This document shows, piece after piece, positions 25,405-34,036 of a DNA stretch of 56,901 nt. Under the pieces are notes generated by a model that searched no databases, had not been told where the DNA came from, and was given only the letters and a program-made list of their open reading frames with translations. The stretch covers positions 1 to 56,901 of the forward strand of contig CAYRTD010000008.1 of NCBI GenBank assembly GCA_964426915.1, written 5' to 3'. The first letter of the stretch is position 1. Every line of letters starts with the position of its first letter. The stretch is from CAYRTD01 sp964426915 (GTDB lineage: Bacteria > Bacteroidota > Bacteroidia > Bacteroidales > GCA-2748055). The translations under genes and the position numbers were made by a program.

Positions 25405-26109
25405 TCAAAAAAGATTAGCAATCTTCTGGATTCTTTGTGCATCAAGGAGTTTAATTTTTCTCCCGTTTAATTCAATTAATTTGTCGTGTTTGAATTCGGA
25501 AAGCAGGCGGATGACGGATTCTGTTGCCGTTCCCACAATATTTGCAAGTTCCTCCCTCGTAAGGTTTATCTGGAGAATGTTGTTCTCATCCATTCCAAAT
25601 TCATTTTTTAATTGTATCAGTACTTCAGCAAGACGTTCTCTTACTGTTTTTTGAGCTATGTCGGTTATAAATGTATTCGCTTCACCCAATTCCTTGCAGG
25701 TTAACTGCATTAGTTCAAGAGAAAAATTTCCATTGCTCTTAACCAGTTCTATAAGTGTTTCTCCGGGAATATAACAACATATGGTATCTTCGATAACTTC
25801 AGCGGATGTACAGGCTGTTTCATTACTCATAATGGATCTGAATCCAATAAGATCACCCTTTTTTGCAAAGCGGATAATTTGTTCCTTTCCATCTATCCCC
25901 GTTTTGTATATTTTTAATATTCCACTTTGTATACAATAAAAGCCATTGATCCTGTTTCCCTCGTGGTATAATATTGTACCTCTTTTATGAATTTCTGAAT
26001 TTTTTACTTCCTCTATCTTTGCCAGTTCTTCTGTCGTTAGATGACGAAAGAGGTTATGATTTCTCGCGTGACAACTTTCACTGCAGTTTGTATACGGAAA
26101 ATGTTTCAT
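25405..26109 (-). CDS. Crp/Fnr-family transcription regulator
   Basis: A 234-residue regulator: a cyclic-nucleotide-binding-like beta-roll (about 20-140) and a C-terminal winged helix (about 160-225) with LTREELANIVGTATESVIRLLSEF (shortened in use); the recognition helix has E and R in ESVIR, matching the CRP/FNR E..x.R rule. Two N-terminal cysteines (C9, C13 in NCSESCH) and a C-C pair in DTICCYIP could bind an Fe-S cluster or haem as in FNR-like sensors, but the spacing is not the classical FNR set. It is divergent from the OsmC gene with a 119-bp shared control region. An anaerobic or redox regulator is likely. Confidence 0.87.
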   Translation of the reverse strand: MKHFPYTNCSESCHARNHNLFRHLTTEELAKIEEVKNSEIHKRGTILYHEGNRINGFYCIQSGILKIYKTGIDGKEQIIRFAKKGDLIGFRSIMSNETACTSAEVIEDTICCYIPGETLIELVKSNGNFSLELMQLTCKELGEANTFITDIAQKTVRERLAEVLIQLKNEFGMDENNILQINLTREELANIVGTATESVIRLLSEFKHDKLIELNGRKIKLLDAQRIQKIANLF

Positions 26110-26136
26110 CTATTATTTAAATAGTCAGTTGAGGTT

Positions 26137-26173
26137 CAAAATTAGCTCAAAATACAAATAATAACTAAATTTG
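26137..26173. promoter_or_regulatory. divergent promoter-like boxes between crp/fnr-like and osmC-like genes
   Basis: On the plus strand TAAATTTG (26166-26173) fits TAnnTTTG, 55 bp before the OsmC-like start. On the minus strand TAATTTTG (26144 down to 26137) fits the same box, 28 bp before the Crp/Fnr start. Neither has an ideal -33 element, so both calls are tentative. Confidence 0.3.
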
Positions 26174-26228
26174 TACAAAAAAAGTTAAATATATATATAA
26201 GTTGAAACATTAAATTACAGTAGATATT

Positions 26229-26645
26229 ATGAAACAGGAACTTAGCATGAATTGGTTGGAAGACATGGCATTTGAAACAGAAGTTAACGGACATAAACTT
26301 TATATTGATGCACATGATAAAGTTGGTGGTAAGGATCGGGGACCTCGACCTAAACCACTGATGATGGTAGCTCTGGCTGGTTGTACCGGAATGGATGTTG
26401 TATCAATCCTGAAGAAAATGAAAGTGGAATTTGACAGCTTCAATATCGGAATTGAAGCTGAAATGGATGATGAATATCCAAAACCTTATAAGTCAATGAA
26501 AATTATATACTCTTTCCGGGGTAAAGATCTTTCGGAAAGCAAAATTGAAAAAGCCGTGAATCTTTCTCAGGAAAAATACTGTGGTGTAAGCGCTAATTTC
26601 AGAGATTCAATGAAGCTGGATTATGAAATCCGGATTAATGAATAG
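26229..26645 (+). CDS. OsmC-family protein
   Basis: A 138-residue OsmC/Ohr-type protein. The two redox cysteines are present in VALAGCTGMDVV and EKYCGVSANF, as in thiol-dependent peroxidases of this family, and the central beta-sheet with YPKPYKSMKIIYSF fits. It probably reduces organic hydroperoxides or acts in sulfur or redox balance. Transcribed away from a Crp/Fnr-type regulator that may control it. It converges on pheS with 5 bp between the stops. Confidence 0.88.
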   Translation: MKQELSMNWLEDMAFETEVNGHKLYIDAHDKVGGKDRGPRPKPLMMVALAGCTGMDVVSILKKMKVEFDSFNIGIEAEMDDEYPKPYKSMKIIYSFRGKDLSESKIEKAVNLSQEKYCGVSANFRDSMKLDYEIRINE

Positions 26646-26650
26646 CCAAA

Positions 26651-27673
26651 CTACAGGATCGTATCTTTGAACTGGTTAAGAAAACGGATATCATTCTCAA
26701 AATATAATCTGAGATCACGTATCTGAAATTTCAACATAGCTATTCTCTCAATACCCATACCGAAAGCAAATCCGGTATATTTGTTGCTGTCTATTTTATT
26801 GAACTCTAATACATTGGGATCAACCATTCCGCATCCGAGTACTTCCAGCCAGCCACTGTATTTACATACATTGCAACCTTGTCCTGCACAAAGATTACAG
26901 GAGACATCCATTTCTGCCGAGGGCTCGGTGAAAGGAAAATAAGAAGGACGTAAGCGTATTTTAGTATCCTCACCGAACATTTCTTTCGCAAAATATAGAA
27001 GGGTTTGCTTGAGGTCTGAAAAGGAGACCTTTTCTGAAATATATAAACCCTCTACCTGATGAAATATACAATGGGCCCTTGCAGAAATTGCTTCATTACG
27101 GAAAACTCTTCCGGGAGAGACTGTGCGAATGGGAGGAGTTGTATTTTCCATGACCCTCACCTGTATTGAAGATGTATGAGTTCTTAACAGAATATCAGGA
27201 TCTTTTTCTATAAAAAATGTATCCTGCATATCCCTGGCAGGGTGCTCCGGAGGAAAATTCAATGCCGAAAATACATGCCAGTCATCTTCAATTTCTGGTC
27301 CTTCTGATACGGTAAATCCTATTCTGGAAAATATGTCGAGAATTTCTTTACGGACTATCGATATAGGATGTCGGGAACCGGGCTCACTTGAATAACCCGG
27401 CAGACTGAGGTCGATATCTTTGTCTTTCACCTGATCTCTGGAAAGTCGTTCTCTCTCATTTGATATAATTGATGAGAGATTATTTTTGAGTATGTTCAGG
27501 GATTTTCCTATTTCCTTTTTTTCCTCAGGAGGAATTTTGCGAAAATCTTCAAAAAATGAAGAAACTATACCCTTTTTACCTAAATACTTAATTCTGAAGT
27601 TTTCCAGATCTTCAAGACTCTCTGCTCTGAAGTTATCAATCTCCTTTAGAATACTGTCTATTTTGTTCTGCAT
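26651..27673 (-). CDS. pheS: phenylalanine-tRNA ligase alpha subunit
   Basis: A 340-residue class II aminoacyl-tRNA synthetase subunit. It has the N-terminal coiled coil (about 1-85), motif 1 around HPISIVRKEILDIFSRIGF, motif 2 GRVFRNEAISARAHCIFHQVEG and motif 3 GFAFGMGIERIAML. A CxxC-type cysteine group (SCNLCAGQGCNVCKYSGW) lies in the insertion before motif 3, typical of many bacterial PheS. Complete. The beta subunit gene pheT is not adjacent, which is common in Bacteroidota. The cyclophilin gene lies 17 bp upstream on the same strand. Confidence 0.96.
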   Translation of the reverse strand: MQNKIDSILKEIDNFRAESLEDLENFRIKYLGKKGIVSSFFEDFRKIPPEEKKEIGKSLNILKNNLSSIISNERERLSRDQVKDKDIDLSLPGYSSEPGSRHPISIVRKEILDIFSRIGFTVSEGPEIEDDWHVFSALNFPPEHPARDMQDTFFIEKDPDILLRTHTSSIQVRVMENTTPPIRTVSPGRVFRNEAISARAHCIFHQVEGLYISEKVSFSDLKQTLLYFAKEMFGEDTKIRLRPSYFPFTEPSAEMDVSCNLCAGQGCNVCKYSGWLEVLGCGMVDPNVLEFNKIDSNKYTGFAFGMGIERIAMLKFQIRDLRLYFENDIRFLNQFKDTIL

Positions 27674-27690
27674 GTTACTAGCCTCTGTAT

Positions 27691-28347
27691 TTATTCAATA
27701 ATGCTTATGGAAATTATTATATCTTCTATGGGTCTGTTATAATTGTCAACCGGTACGTTTGCTATTTTATCAATAACCTCCAAACCCTCTATAACCTCAC
27801 CAAACACTGTATATTCGTTATCAAGGTGTGGTGTCCCGCCAAGAGTCGTATAATTATCTATCTGTTCTTTGGTAAATTCTTTATGCCGGCCCGAGCTGAC
27901 AAATGACTGCAGTTCGGGAGGACTAAATATCGTTCCTTGTACTATATAGAACTGAGATCCGGATGATCGCTTTTCCGGATTAACTGAATCGCCCCGGCGT
28001 GCTGCTGCTAAGGCTCCTTTTTTATGGTATCGATTATCACTGAACTCTGCTTTTATTGTGTATCCCGGGCCACCCATGCCTAACATTTCTCCTTTATTTG
28101 CTTCTTTGGAACCAGGATCGCCGGTTTGGATCATAAAATTATTAATTACCCTGTGAAATAGCTGATTGTCATAAAATCCTTCCTTTGTCAGTTTAAGAAA
28201 GTTATCTCTGTGATCCGGAGTCTCGTCATAAAGCTTGACAACCATGTTTCCCATGGTAGTTTTGATTATAACATGTTTTTCTTCCTGCGAAAAAGCCTGG
28301 ATAGTAAAGCAGAAAAGAAGTAACATAATAGTTATTTGTTTTTTCAT
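27691..28347 (-). CDS. exported cyclophilin-type peptidyl-prolyl isomerase
   Basis: A 218-residue protein with a signal peptide (ITIMLLLFCFTIQAFSQ) and a cyclophilin domain: VIIKTTMGNMVVKLY, the active-site FHRVINNFMIQTGDP, GALAAARRGDSVNPEKRSSGSQFYI and HLDNEYTVFGEVIEGL. It should assist folding of proline-containing proteins in the periplasm. The longer insert between the central and C-terminal motifs (about 125-160) is a usual feature of Bacteroidota forms. A -7-like box TACTTTTG lies about 20 bp before the ATG. Confidence 0.93.
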   Translation of the reverse strand: MKKQITIMLLLFCFTIQAFSQEEKHVIIKTTMGNMVVKLYDETPDHRDNFLKLTKEGFYDNQLFHRVINNFMIQTGDPGSKEANKGEMLGMGGPGYTIKAEFSDNRYHKKGALAAARRGDSVNPEKRSSGSQFYIVQGTIFSPPELQSFVSSGRHKEFTKEQIDNYTTLGGTPHLDNEYTVFGEVIEGLEVIDKIANVPVDNYNRPIEDIIISISIIE

Positions 28348-28362
28348 ATTTTAAGATTTTAG

Positions 28363-28420
28363 CTAACAAAAGTAAAAATAAATCTTCATTATTATAACTT
28401 ACTATTAGTATGTTTGTTAG
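28363..28420. promoter_or_regulatory. inverted repeat in the cyclophilin/epimerase divergent region
   Basis: CTAACAAA at 28363-28370 is mirrored by TTTGTTAG at 28413-28420, flanking a 42-base AT-rich spacer. The left arm overlaps a minus-strand TACTTTTG box (28374 down to 28367) that would serve the cyclophilin gene. It could be a regulator site or coincidence in AT-rich DNA. Confidence 0.25.
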
Positions 28421-28514
28421 TTAAAGTATAACCAGAAGATCCGATTTGTATTGTTATATTACTATTGTTTTGTTAAAAGTCGGAGAGTAGTTGTAAAATT
28501 TGTTTTGACAAATT

Positions 28515-29369
28515 ATGAAAAATATTTTAATTATCGGGGCAAGTGGATTTATTGGGCAGTCTTTATTGAAAGGACTAAAGAATTATAATATTGATACTTA
28601 CCGCGGTCGATCGGTTACAGATGAATCTGTTGAGAAGCTTAAAAAGGTATTCGAAGGAAGAGATATTATCATAAATCTGTCCGGTAAATCTTTGTTTACC
28701 ATCTGGTCGAAGGCAAATAAACGAAAGATTTATAATAGCCGGATTGAGACGGCAAAAAAGCTGGTTCAGGTTATTATGGACATGCAAAATCCTCCCAGTC
28801 ATTTTTTAAACGCCTCTGCCATAGGAATATATAAACCCGAAACTTTGGTAGATGAATATTCCGAAAGTTTTGACAATGGCTTTCTCTCCCGGGTGGTAAA
28901 GGATTGGGAGACTTGTTTGGAACCCTTAAAAGAAGGAAAGACGAGGATTACTATTCTACGTTTTGGAATTGTCTTAGGTAAAAATGGAGGTGCCTATAAA
29001 GAATACCGGCGTTTGACAAAATATAATTTGGCCGCTTTTTTTAATAAAGGGTTGCAAAGTTTGTCATTCATCTGCATACATGATCTTGTTAATGCTGTGG
29101 ATTTCGTAATAAGAGAGAAAATTGAGGGTGTTGTTAATATTGTGAGTCCAGAACCCACGACTTACAAAGAATTTTTGGAAAAATTAAAAAATAAATTGGG
29201 AGGTGTATTGATTTGGCCGGTACCTGGCATTGTTGCAAAGATAGTTCCTGGCGAGACAAGCGATTTAGTGTTGAAAGGACATATTGTAAAACCTTTAGTT
29301 TTATTAGAAAATAATTTTAACTTCGAATTTTCCGATATACAATCATGCATTAATAAAATCGAAGGGTAA
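28515..29369 (+). CDS. SDR-type NAD(P) epimerase, TIGR01777/YfcH family
   Basis: A 284-residue atypical short-chain dehydrogenase. The NAD(P)-binding motif is GASGFIGQSLLKGL at the N-terminus, followed by the family-typical DIIINLSGKSLF, the NSRIETAKKLV region, and a C-terminal DUF1731-like part (GVLIWPVPGIVAKI). The substrate for this family is unknown; members are cytosolic oxidoreductases or epimerases. The stop codon is directly followed by the TTG start of the flippase gene. Confidence 0.85.
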   Translation: MKNILIIGASGFIGQSLLKGLKNYNIDTYRGRSVTDESVEKLKKVFEGRDIIINLSGKSLFTIWSKANKRKIYNSRIETAKKLVQVIMDMQNPPSHFLNASAIGIYKPETLVDEYSESFDNGFLSRVVKDWETCLEPLKEGKTRITILRFGIVLGKNGGAYKEYRRLTKYNLAAFFNKGLQSLSFICIHDLVNAVDFVIREKIEGVVNIVSPEPTTYKEFLEKLKNKLGGVLIWPVPGIVAKIVPGETSDLVLKGHIVKPLVLLENNFNFEFSDIQSCINKIEG

Positions 29370-30842
29370 TTGAATTATATTAAACAGCTAGCAGGACAAA
29401 CGGCCGTTTATGGAATGGGTATTGTTCTTCCAAGGCTATTAAATTATCTTCTTTTAACTCCCTTTTATACGAGGGTTTTTGATAGAGCTGAATACGGAAT
29501 TATTACAGAGCTATATGCGTATGTTGTTTTCCTGATCGTTTTCCTAACATATGGAATGGAAACAGGTTTTTTCAGATTCGCTGAGGGAAAAAAGAAAAGT
29601 GAAAATGTTTATCGAACGGCTCTTGTTAGTGTTTTTACTACTTCTTTGATATTTATAATTTTTATATCTCTTTTCCGGAATAGTATAGCTTCCCTTCTTA
29701 AATATCCTGACAATAGTGAATATATTTTATGGTTGGGAATTATCGTAGCTCTCGATGCTTTTACAAGTATTCCATTCGCAAGGATTCGATACGAAAATAA
29801 AGCTAAGCGCTATGCTTTGATACGAATAGCCGAAGTCCTTGTTAATATAGTTGCTAACTGGTTTTTTGTATTTTATTGCTATAACAATTATGAGAATTCT
29901 TTTTTTATTCAAAAATTTTATAATCCGGATATCCGTGTAGGATACGTTTTAGTTAGTAATTTAATGGCAACATCTGTAAAAACAATTTTATTATACCGTG
30001 AAGTCTTCTTGTTAAAAGGCGTTTTTAAACCTCAGATCCTTAAACAACTACTTAACTATAGTCTACCATTGTTAATAGCAGGTCTTGCAGGGACAGTAAA
30101 TGAAGCTATCGACAGGATATTGCTTAAATACAGACTGCCCTCGTCTGTTGACGCTATGGAACAGCTTGGCATTTATGGTGCTAACTTTAAACTGGCTGTA
30201 TTAATGACCCTGTTTATTCAGATGTTTAGGTATGCTGCCGAACCTTTTTTCTTTTCAATGAAGAATGAAACAAACGCTAAAGTTATCTATGCCGATGTTA
30301 TGAAGTTTTTTATCTTTTTTTGTATGGTAATATTTCTGGGCGTAACTTTGTTTATCGACGTGTTTAAATTTTTTATAGGTGAGGATTTTAGGGGAGGATT
30401 GGCTATTGTTCCTGTTATTCTTATGGCTAACCTTTTTATGGGTATTTTTTATAATTTATCGGTATGGTATAAACTTACTAATCGTACAAAATTTGGTGCT
30501 CTCCTTGTCATTATCGGGGCCATTATTACATTCAGTATAAATTATTTTTTTATTCCAAAATTTGGTTATTATGCTAGTGCCTGGGGACATTTAATAAGCT
30601 ATTTTGTTATGATAACGGTTAGTTACATTATTTCGAGGCAATATTTCAAAATAAATTATGATTTTAAAAATATTTTGATATATGTAACTGGTGGCGTTTT
30701 GATTTTTTGGTTTTTCCGGAACCTCAGTGTTGAGAATGTTGTGCTGGTTTATTTTTTAAAAGTATTATTTTTGAGCGTTTATATACTTATTTTTTTATTT
30801 CGCGAAGATCTGATAAAGAAATATTTTAAGCGATATTCGTGA
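29370..30842 (+). CDS. polysaccharide flippase (MOP/Wzx-like)
   Basis: A 490-residue integral membrane protein with about 14 transmembrane segments, of the MATE/MOP flippase superfamily that moves lipid-linked sugars across the inner membrane. The N-terminus LAGQTAVYGMGIVLPRLLNY is the family's usual start, so the TTG at 29370, adjacent to the previous stop, is preferred; the first in-frame ATG would remove part of this conserved helix. In Bacteroidota a flippase of this sort commonly precedes dut, as here, although a repeat-filled gap of 320 bp now separates them. Confidence 0.85.
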   Translation: MNYIKQLAGQTAVYGMGIVLPRLLNYLLLTPFYTRVFDRAEYGIITELYAYVVFLIVFLTYGMETGFFRFAEGKKKSENVYRTALVSVFTTSLIFIIFISLFRNSIASLLKYPDNSEYILWLGIIVALDAFTSIPFARIRYENKAKRYALIRIAEVLVNIVANWFFVFYCYNNYENSFFIQKFYNPDIRVGYVLVSNLMATSVKTILLYREVFLLKGVFKPQILKQLLNYSLPLLIAGLAGTVNEAIDRILLKYRLPSSVDAMEQLGIYGANFKLAVLMTLFIQMFRYAAEPFFFSMKNETNAKVIYADVMKFFIFFCMVIFLGVTLFIDVFKFFIGEDFRGGLAIVPVILMANLFMGIFYNLSVWYKLTNRTKFGALLVIIGAIITFSINYFFIPKFGYYASAWGHLISYFVMITVSYIISRQYFKINYDFKNILIYVTGGVLIFWFFRNLSVENVVLVYFLKVLFLSVYILIFLFREDLIKKYFKRYS

Positions 30843-31080
30843 CCGCGTTCGCGTAAAGCTTTCCGCAAGCGCTGAGCTTCTACGCGTGCGGAAAGCTTCA
30901 GCGGCAGCGTACGGTTGCGAAGCTCGTTATCACTCGGTTCTGCGTTGCTGCATAAATTTTGGCCTCAGTATACTACGGTATACGAAAATTTATGTTTTTT
31001 ATAGTAACGCCTGACCGGGTTTTGAAATCGGTGCGGGTACCCTGCCATACTAATATTTCTGATCTTAAGCTCAGGAAACA
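30843..31080. repeat. degenerate internal fragment of the MITE-like repeat family
   Basis: GC-richer than its surroundings. The phrase GACCGCGTTCGCGTAAAGCT, then TTCCGCAAGCGCTGAGCTTC, parallels the reverse complement of 44532-44567 and the forward strand of 43737-43785 in the elements described there. It contains palindromes such as GCTTTCCGCA / TGCGGAAAGC. I see no terminal CTGTCCATAATG ends, so this is a decayed or truncated copy. The remaining 31081-31162 is AT-rich leader to dut. Confidence 0.55.
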
Positions 31081-31162
31081 GACTTTTTAATTAATCACAA
31101 AAGAAGTACGTATTTAAAAAATAACTTCTAACGAAACAAAACGAAATAAATGTAATAAAGGG

Positions 31163-31597
31163 ATGAAAATTAAAGTTATAAATAAGTCGAAGCATCATTT
31201 ACCTGAATACTCAACCGAAAATTCTGCGGGAATGGATCTTAGAGCAAATCTCGAAGAGGAAGTGAAACTTAAACCCCTGGAACGTGCTCTGATTCCAACT
31301 GGATTGTTTATTCAACTTTTACCGGGTTATGAAGCTCAGATAAGACCAAGAAGTGGTATGTGTCTTAAACATGGCATAAGTGTACTAAATTCACCAGGCA
31401 CAATCGATAGTGATTACCGTGGGGAAATCGGCATTATTTTGGTAAATCTTTCAAATGAGGAATACAAAATTGCTGATGGTGAAAGGATATGTCAAATGGT
31501 TATAAGTAAACATGAAAATATTGAATGGACTGAGGTTGAGATTTTGGATTCCTCCGGAAGGGGCGAAGGAGGTTTCGGTCATACCGGGATACACTAA
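31163..31597 (+). CDS. dut: dUTP diphosphatase
   Basis: A 144-residue trimeric dUTPase that hydrolyses dUTP to dUMP and pyrophosphate. All five motifs appear: SAGMDLRA, PRSGMCLKHG, NSPGTIDSDYRGEIGI, the GERICQMVI strand, and the C-terminal GRGEGGFGHTG loop. Motif 2 has MCL where LA is more common. The following TPR gene starts one base after the stop, in keeping with the phylum's dut-TPR-DUF4292-EnvC order. Confidence 0.97.
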   Translation: MKIKVINKSKHHLPEYSTENSAGMDLRANLEEEVKLKPLERALIPTGLFIQLLPGYEAQIRPRSGMCLKHGISVLNSPGTIDSDYRGEIGIILVNLSNEEYKIADGERICQMVISKHENIEWTEVEILDSSGRGEGGFGHTGIH

Positions 31598-31598
31598 T

Positions 31599-33272
31599 AT
31601 GAAACATTTATTTTTAATATCTCTTGTTTTGTTATCTGCCAATTATGGTTTTTGTCAACATGAAGAAAAATTCGATTATGAATTTGCTCTTATAGAGGCT
31701 GCCAGGCAGAAAACCATAGGAAACATTAATGAATCAATTAAGTTGTATCAGAAATGTCTTGAAGCCTTTCCGGAATCTGACGTAGCTTATTATGAACTTG
31801 GCTCCATTTATGCAGCTCTTAATCAAGCTGAAATATCCGGAAGATTACTTGAACGAGCTCATGAATTATCTCCCGATAATTATTGGTATATTCTCGCTTA
31901 TAGTCAGATCCTGGATTTCCAACAGGAATACCGAAAATTGATAAAAGTATTAAAGAAATATTTAAAAGAGAATGATAAATCAATGATGTGGTTTTCCCTG
32001 GCGAACACTTACCATAAATTGGGTAAAAACAGAAGGGCCTTTCGGATTCTGGACCGAATGGAAAATGAACAGGGTTTGTCTGAAAAGGTATTGTTGAAAA
32101 AAGTGGAAATATATAAGGCTGAAAATAAATATCAAAAGGGAGAGAAAGAACTTAAAAAGTTATTGGAAGTATTTCCGGAGTCTCCTGAATATAATATTAT
32201 TATGGCTGAATTTTTGGAAGAGACCGGAATGGACGAGAAATCCGTGGTATATTTCCGAAAGGCTTATGAGTTGGATACTACTAATCTTTATGCTATATCT
32301 AATCTTGCGGACTATTATACTACTAATAATAACATGAAAGAAGGACTGTATTTTTTAAACAGAGCCTTTACTCTTGATGAGATTGAAATTGAAAAAAAAT
32401 TAAATACTCTTGTTTATTTTCTCGGAGAAAAGCATACAATAGAGAAGTTTACGTCTGAATTCATAGATATTATGAATACTCTGTTATCAAAATATCCGGA
32501 TAATTATGAGGTAAAAACTATTGCTTTCGATTTTTTCTCTAATATAGAACACTACTCCAAATCGTATGAAATCATACATAATTTGTTGGATGAACATGAA
32601 GATAAATACATATTTTGGGAAAGGGCAATTTATATAGCTAGTTTGTTAAATAAGTACGGAGAAATTATCGATCTTGGGGAGAAAGCTCTTGCAATATTCC
32701 CTAATAAGAGAGAGTTAAAATTATTTATTGGCATAGCCTACTATCAGAAAGAGAATTATGAGGAATGTTATCGTTATTTATCAGAGAGTTATGAACCAGG
32801 TTTGGAGATGCAGCAAGAGTTACAGTATTTGACATTTTTAGCTGAGAGTGCCTACAAGCTTAACAAAATTGATGAATCATTTTATTATTTTGAGGAATTA
32901 TTATTATTACAACCTGATAATTATGCGGTAATGAATAATTATAGTTATTATATGGCTCTTGAAGATATTACCTTGAGACGTGCTGAAGAACTCAGTCGAC
33001 AGACTATAGAACAAAACCCTGATAACTCTACTTATCTGGATACTTATGCGTGGATTTTATTTAAACTTGATAATTATTCAGAAGCTCTGGAATATATTCA
33101 AAAAGCCATGAAAAGAGAAATAGAAGACGCAGAGGTCTTTTTTCATTATGCCTGGATATTATGTAAGACCGGGGATAAATCGGAATCCCGGAAATACTTT
33201 GAGAGGGCCAGATCTGCCGGATACAATGATGAATTGGAGCTTGAAGAAGGAATAAAATTTTGTGCGGAATGA
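31599..33272 (+). CDS. secreted TPR-repeat protein
   Basis: 557 residues from the ATG at 31599, chosen because it gives a clean signal peptide (HLFLISLVLLSANYGFC); an in-frame extension into dut is not credible. The mature protein is a solenoid of about a dozen TPRs, such as GNINESIKLYQKCLEAFPES, AEISGRLLERAHELSPDN and NYSEALEYIQKAMKRE. This gene recurs between dut and the DUF4292 gene in Bacteroidota. A periplasmic scaffold or outer-membrane assembly helper is likely. It overlaps the next gene by 4 bp. Confidence 0.88.
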   Translation: MKHLFLISLVLLSANYGFCQHEEKFDYEFALIEAARQKTIGNINESIKLYQKCLEAFPESDVAYYELGSIYAALNQAEISGRLLERAHELSPDNYWYILAYSQILDFQQEYRKLIKVLKKYLKENDKSMMWFSLANTYHKLGKNRRAFRILDRMENEQGLSEKVLLKKVEIYKAENKYQKGEKELKKLLEVFPESPEYNIIMAEFLEETGMDEKSVVYFRKAYELDTTNLYAISNLADYYTTNNNMKEGLYFLNRAFTLDEIEIEKKLNTLVYFLGEKHTIEKFTSEFIDIMNTLLSKYPDNYEVKTIAFDFFSNIEHYSKSYEIIHNLLDEHEDKYIFWERAIYIASLLNKYGEIIDLGEKALAIFPNKRELKLFIGIAYYQKENYEECYRYLSESYEPGLEMQQELQYLTFLAESAYKLNKIDESFYYFEELLLLQPDNYAVMNNYSYYMALEDITLRRAEELSRQTIEQNPDNSTYLDTYAWILFKLDNYSEALEYIQKAMKREIEDAEVFFHYAWILCKTGDKSESRKYFERARSAGYNDELELEEGIKFCAE

Positions 33273-34036
33273 AATCTTTAATTTTTATTTTTTTTATTGT
33301 GGTTTTTTTGTTTTCCTCTTGTAAGGTGTTGAGGGTTAATGATGTATCTTTGAGGAGAAATATGCATTATACAGAAGCTGTAAGACAAAAATTTATTACC
33401 TCGGCTAGGCCAGAACATTTGTTAATCAGTAATGCAGATTTGTCAATTTCCGCTGAAAACCAGACGAATATGAAAATTACTATATATGTAAAAAAGGATG
33501 AATTTATTTTTGTAAGCGGAAAACTTTTGGGGTTTGAAATTTTCAGATTTATGCTTTCTGAAGATAGTATAAAATTCATTAACAGGGTGCAAAGGAATTA
33601 TTATTTTGGTAGCATTGAAGATGTCAACAACAACTCATTAAAGGTTTTAAGTCTGGAAGAAATTCAGGAAATTATTTATACCGGATTAGTAAAAGAAGAG
33701 GGATTTAGTAGGAAATACATAGAAAGAAAGTTCCAGCCTGATATTGATCATATTTCCTATACTAGGGTAGTTGATGAGGGAAAGAAGATTGATCTTGAAT
33801 ATGATCTGTCTGTTTTTCTAAAGAAAATACTTTTTACCGATCATGTGAACTCTATATATATCAATATGGATATAGAGAGGGAAGGGAATATGTTCGACGG
33901 GATAGAAGGTTCTTATTTAAAGAACAATTATAGGATTGGCTGGGAATTTAGGAATAACGGAATTAGATTTGTTCCTTATACACGGATTCAGTTTAAAATA
34001 GGTAAAAACTACAATGAGGTACAAGGTATTTTATAG
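33269..34036 (+). CDS. DUF4292-family lipoprotein
   Basis: About 255 residues from ATG 33269, giving a lipoprotein signal (FLFSSCK with the lipobox cysteine near residue 18). The rest is beta-rich, with repeating strands (NMKITIYVKKDEFIFVSGK, FEIFRFMLSEDSIKFINR) similar to LolA/LolB-like half-barrels, as DUF4292 proteins show. The gene starts within the stop of the TPR gene and overlaps the EnvC-like gene by 23 bp, so the three are translated together. The lipoprotein and family calls are good; the function is unknown, perhaps lipid or lipoprotein handling at the outer membrane. Confidence 0.82.
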   Translation: MKSLIFIFFIVVFLFSSCKVLRVNDVSLRRNMHYTEAVRQKFITSARPEHLLISNADLSISAENQTNMKITIYVKKDEFIFVSGKLLGFEIFRFMLSEDSIKFINRVQRNYYFGSIEDVNNNSLKVLSLEEIQEIIYTGLVKEEGFSRKYIERKFQPDIDHISYTRVVDEGKKIDLEYDLSVFLKKILFTDHVNSIYINMDIEREGNMFDGIEGSYLKNNYRIGWEFRNNGIRFVPYTRIQFKIGKNYNEVQGIL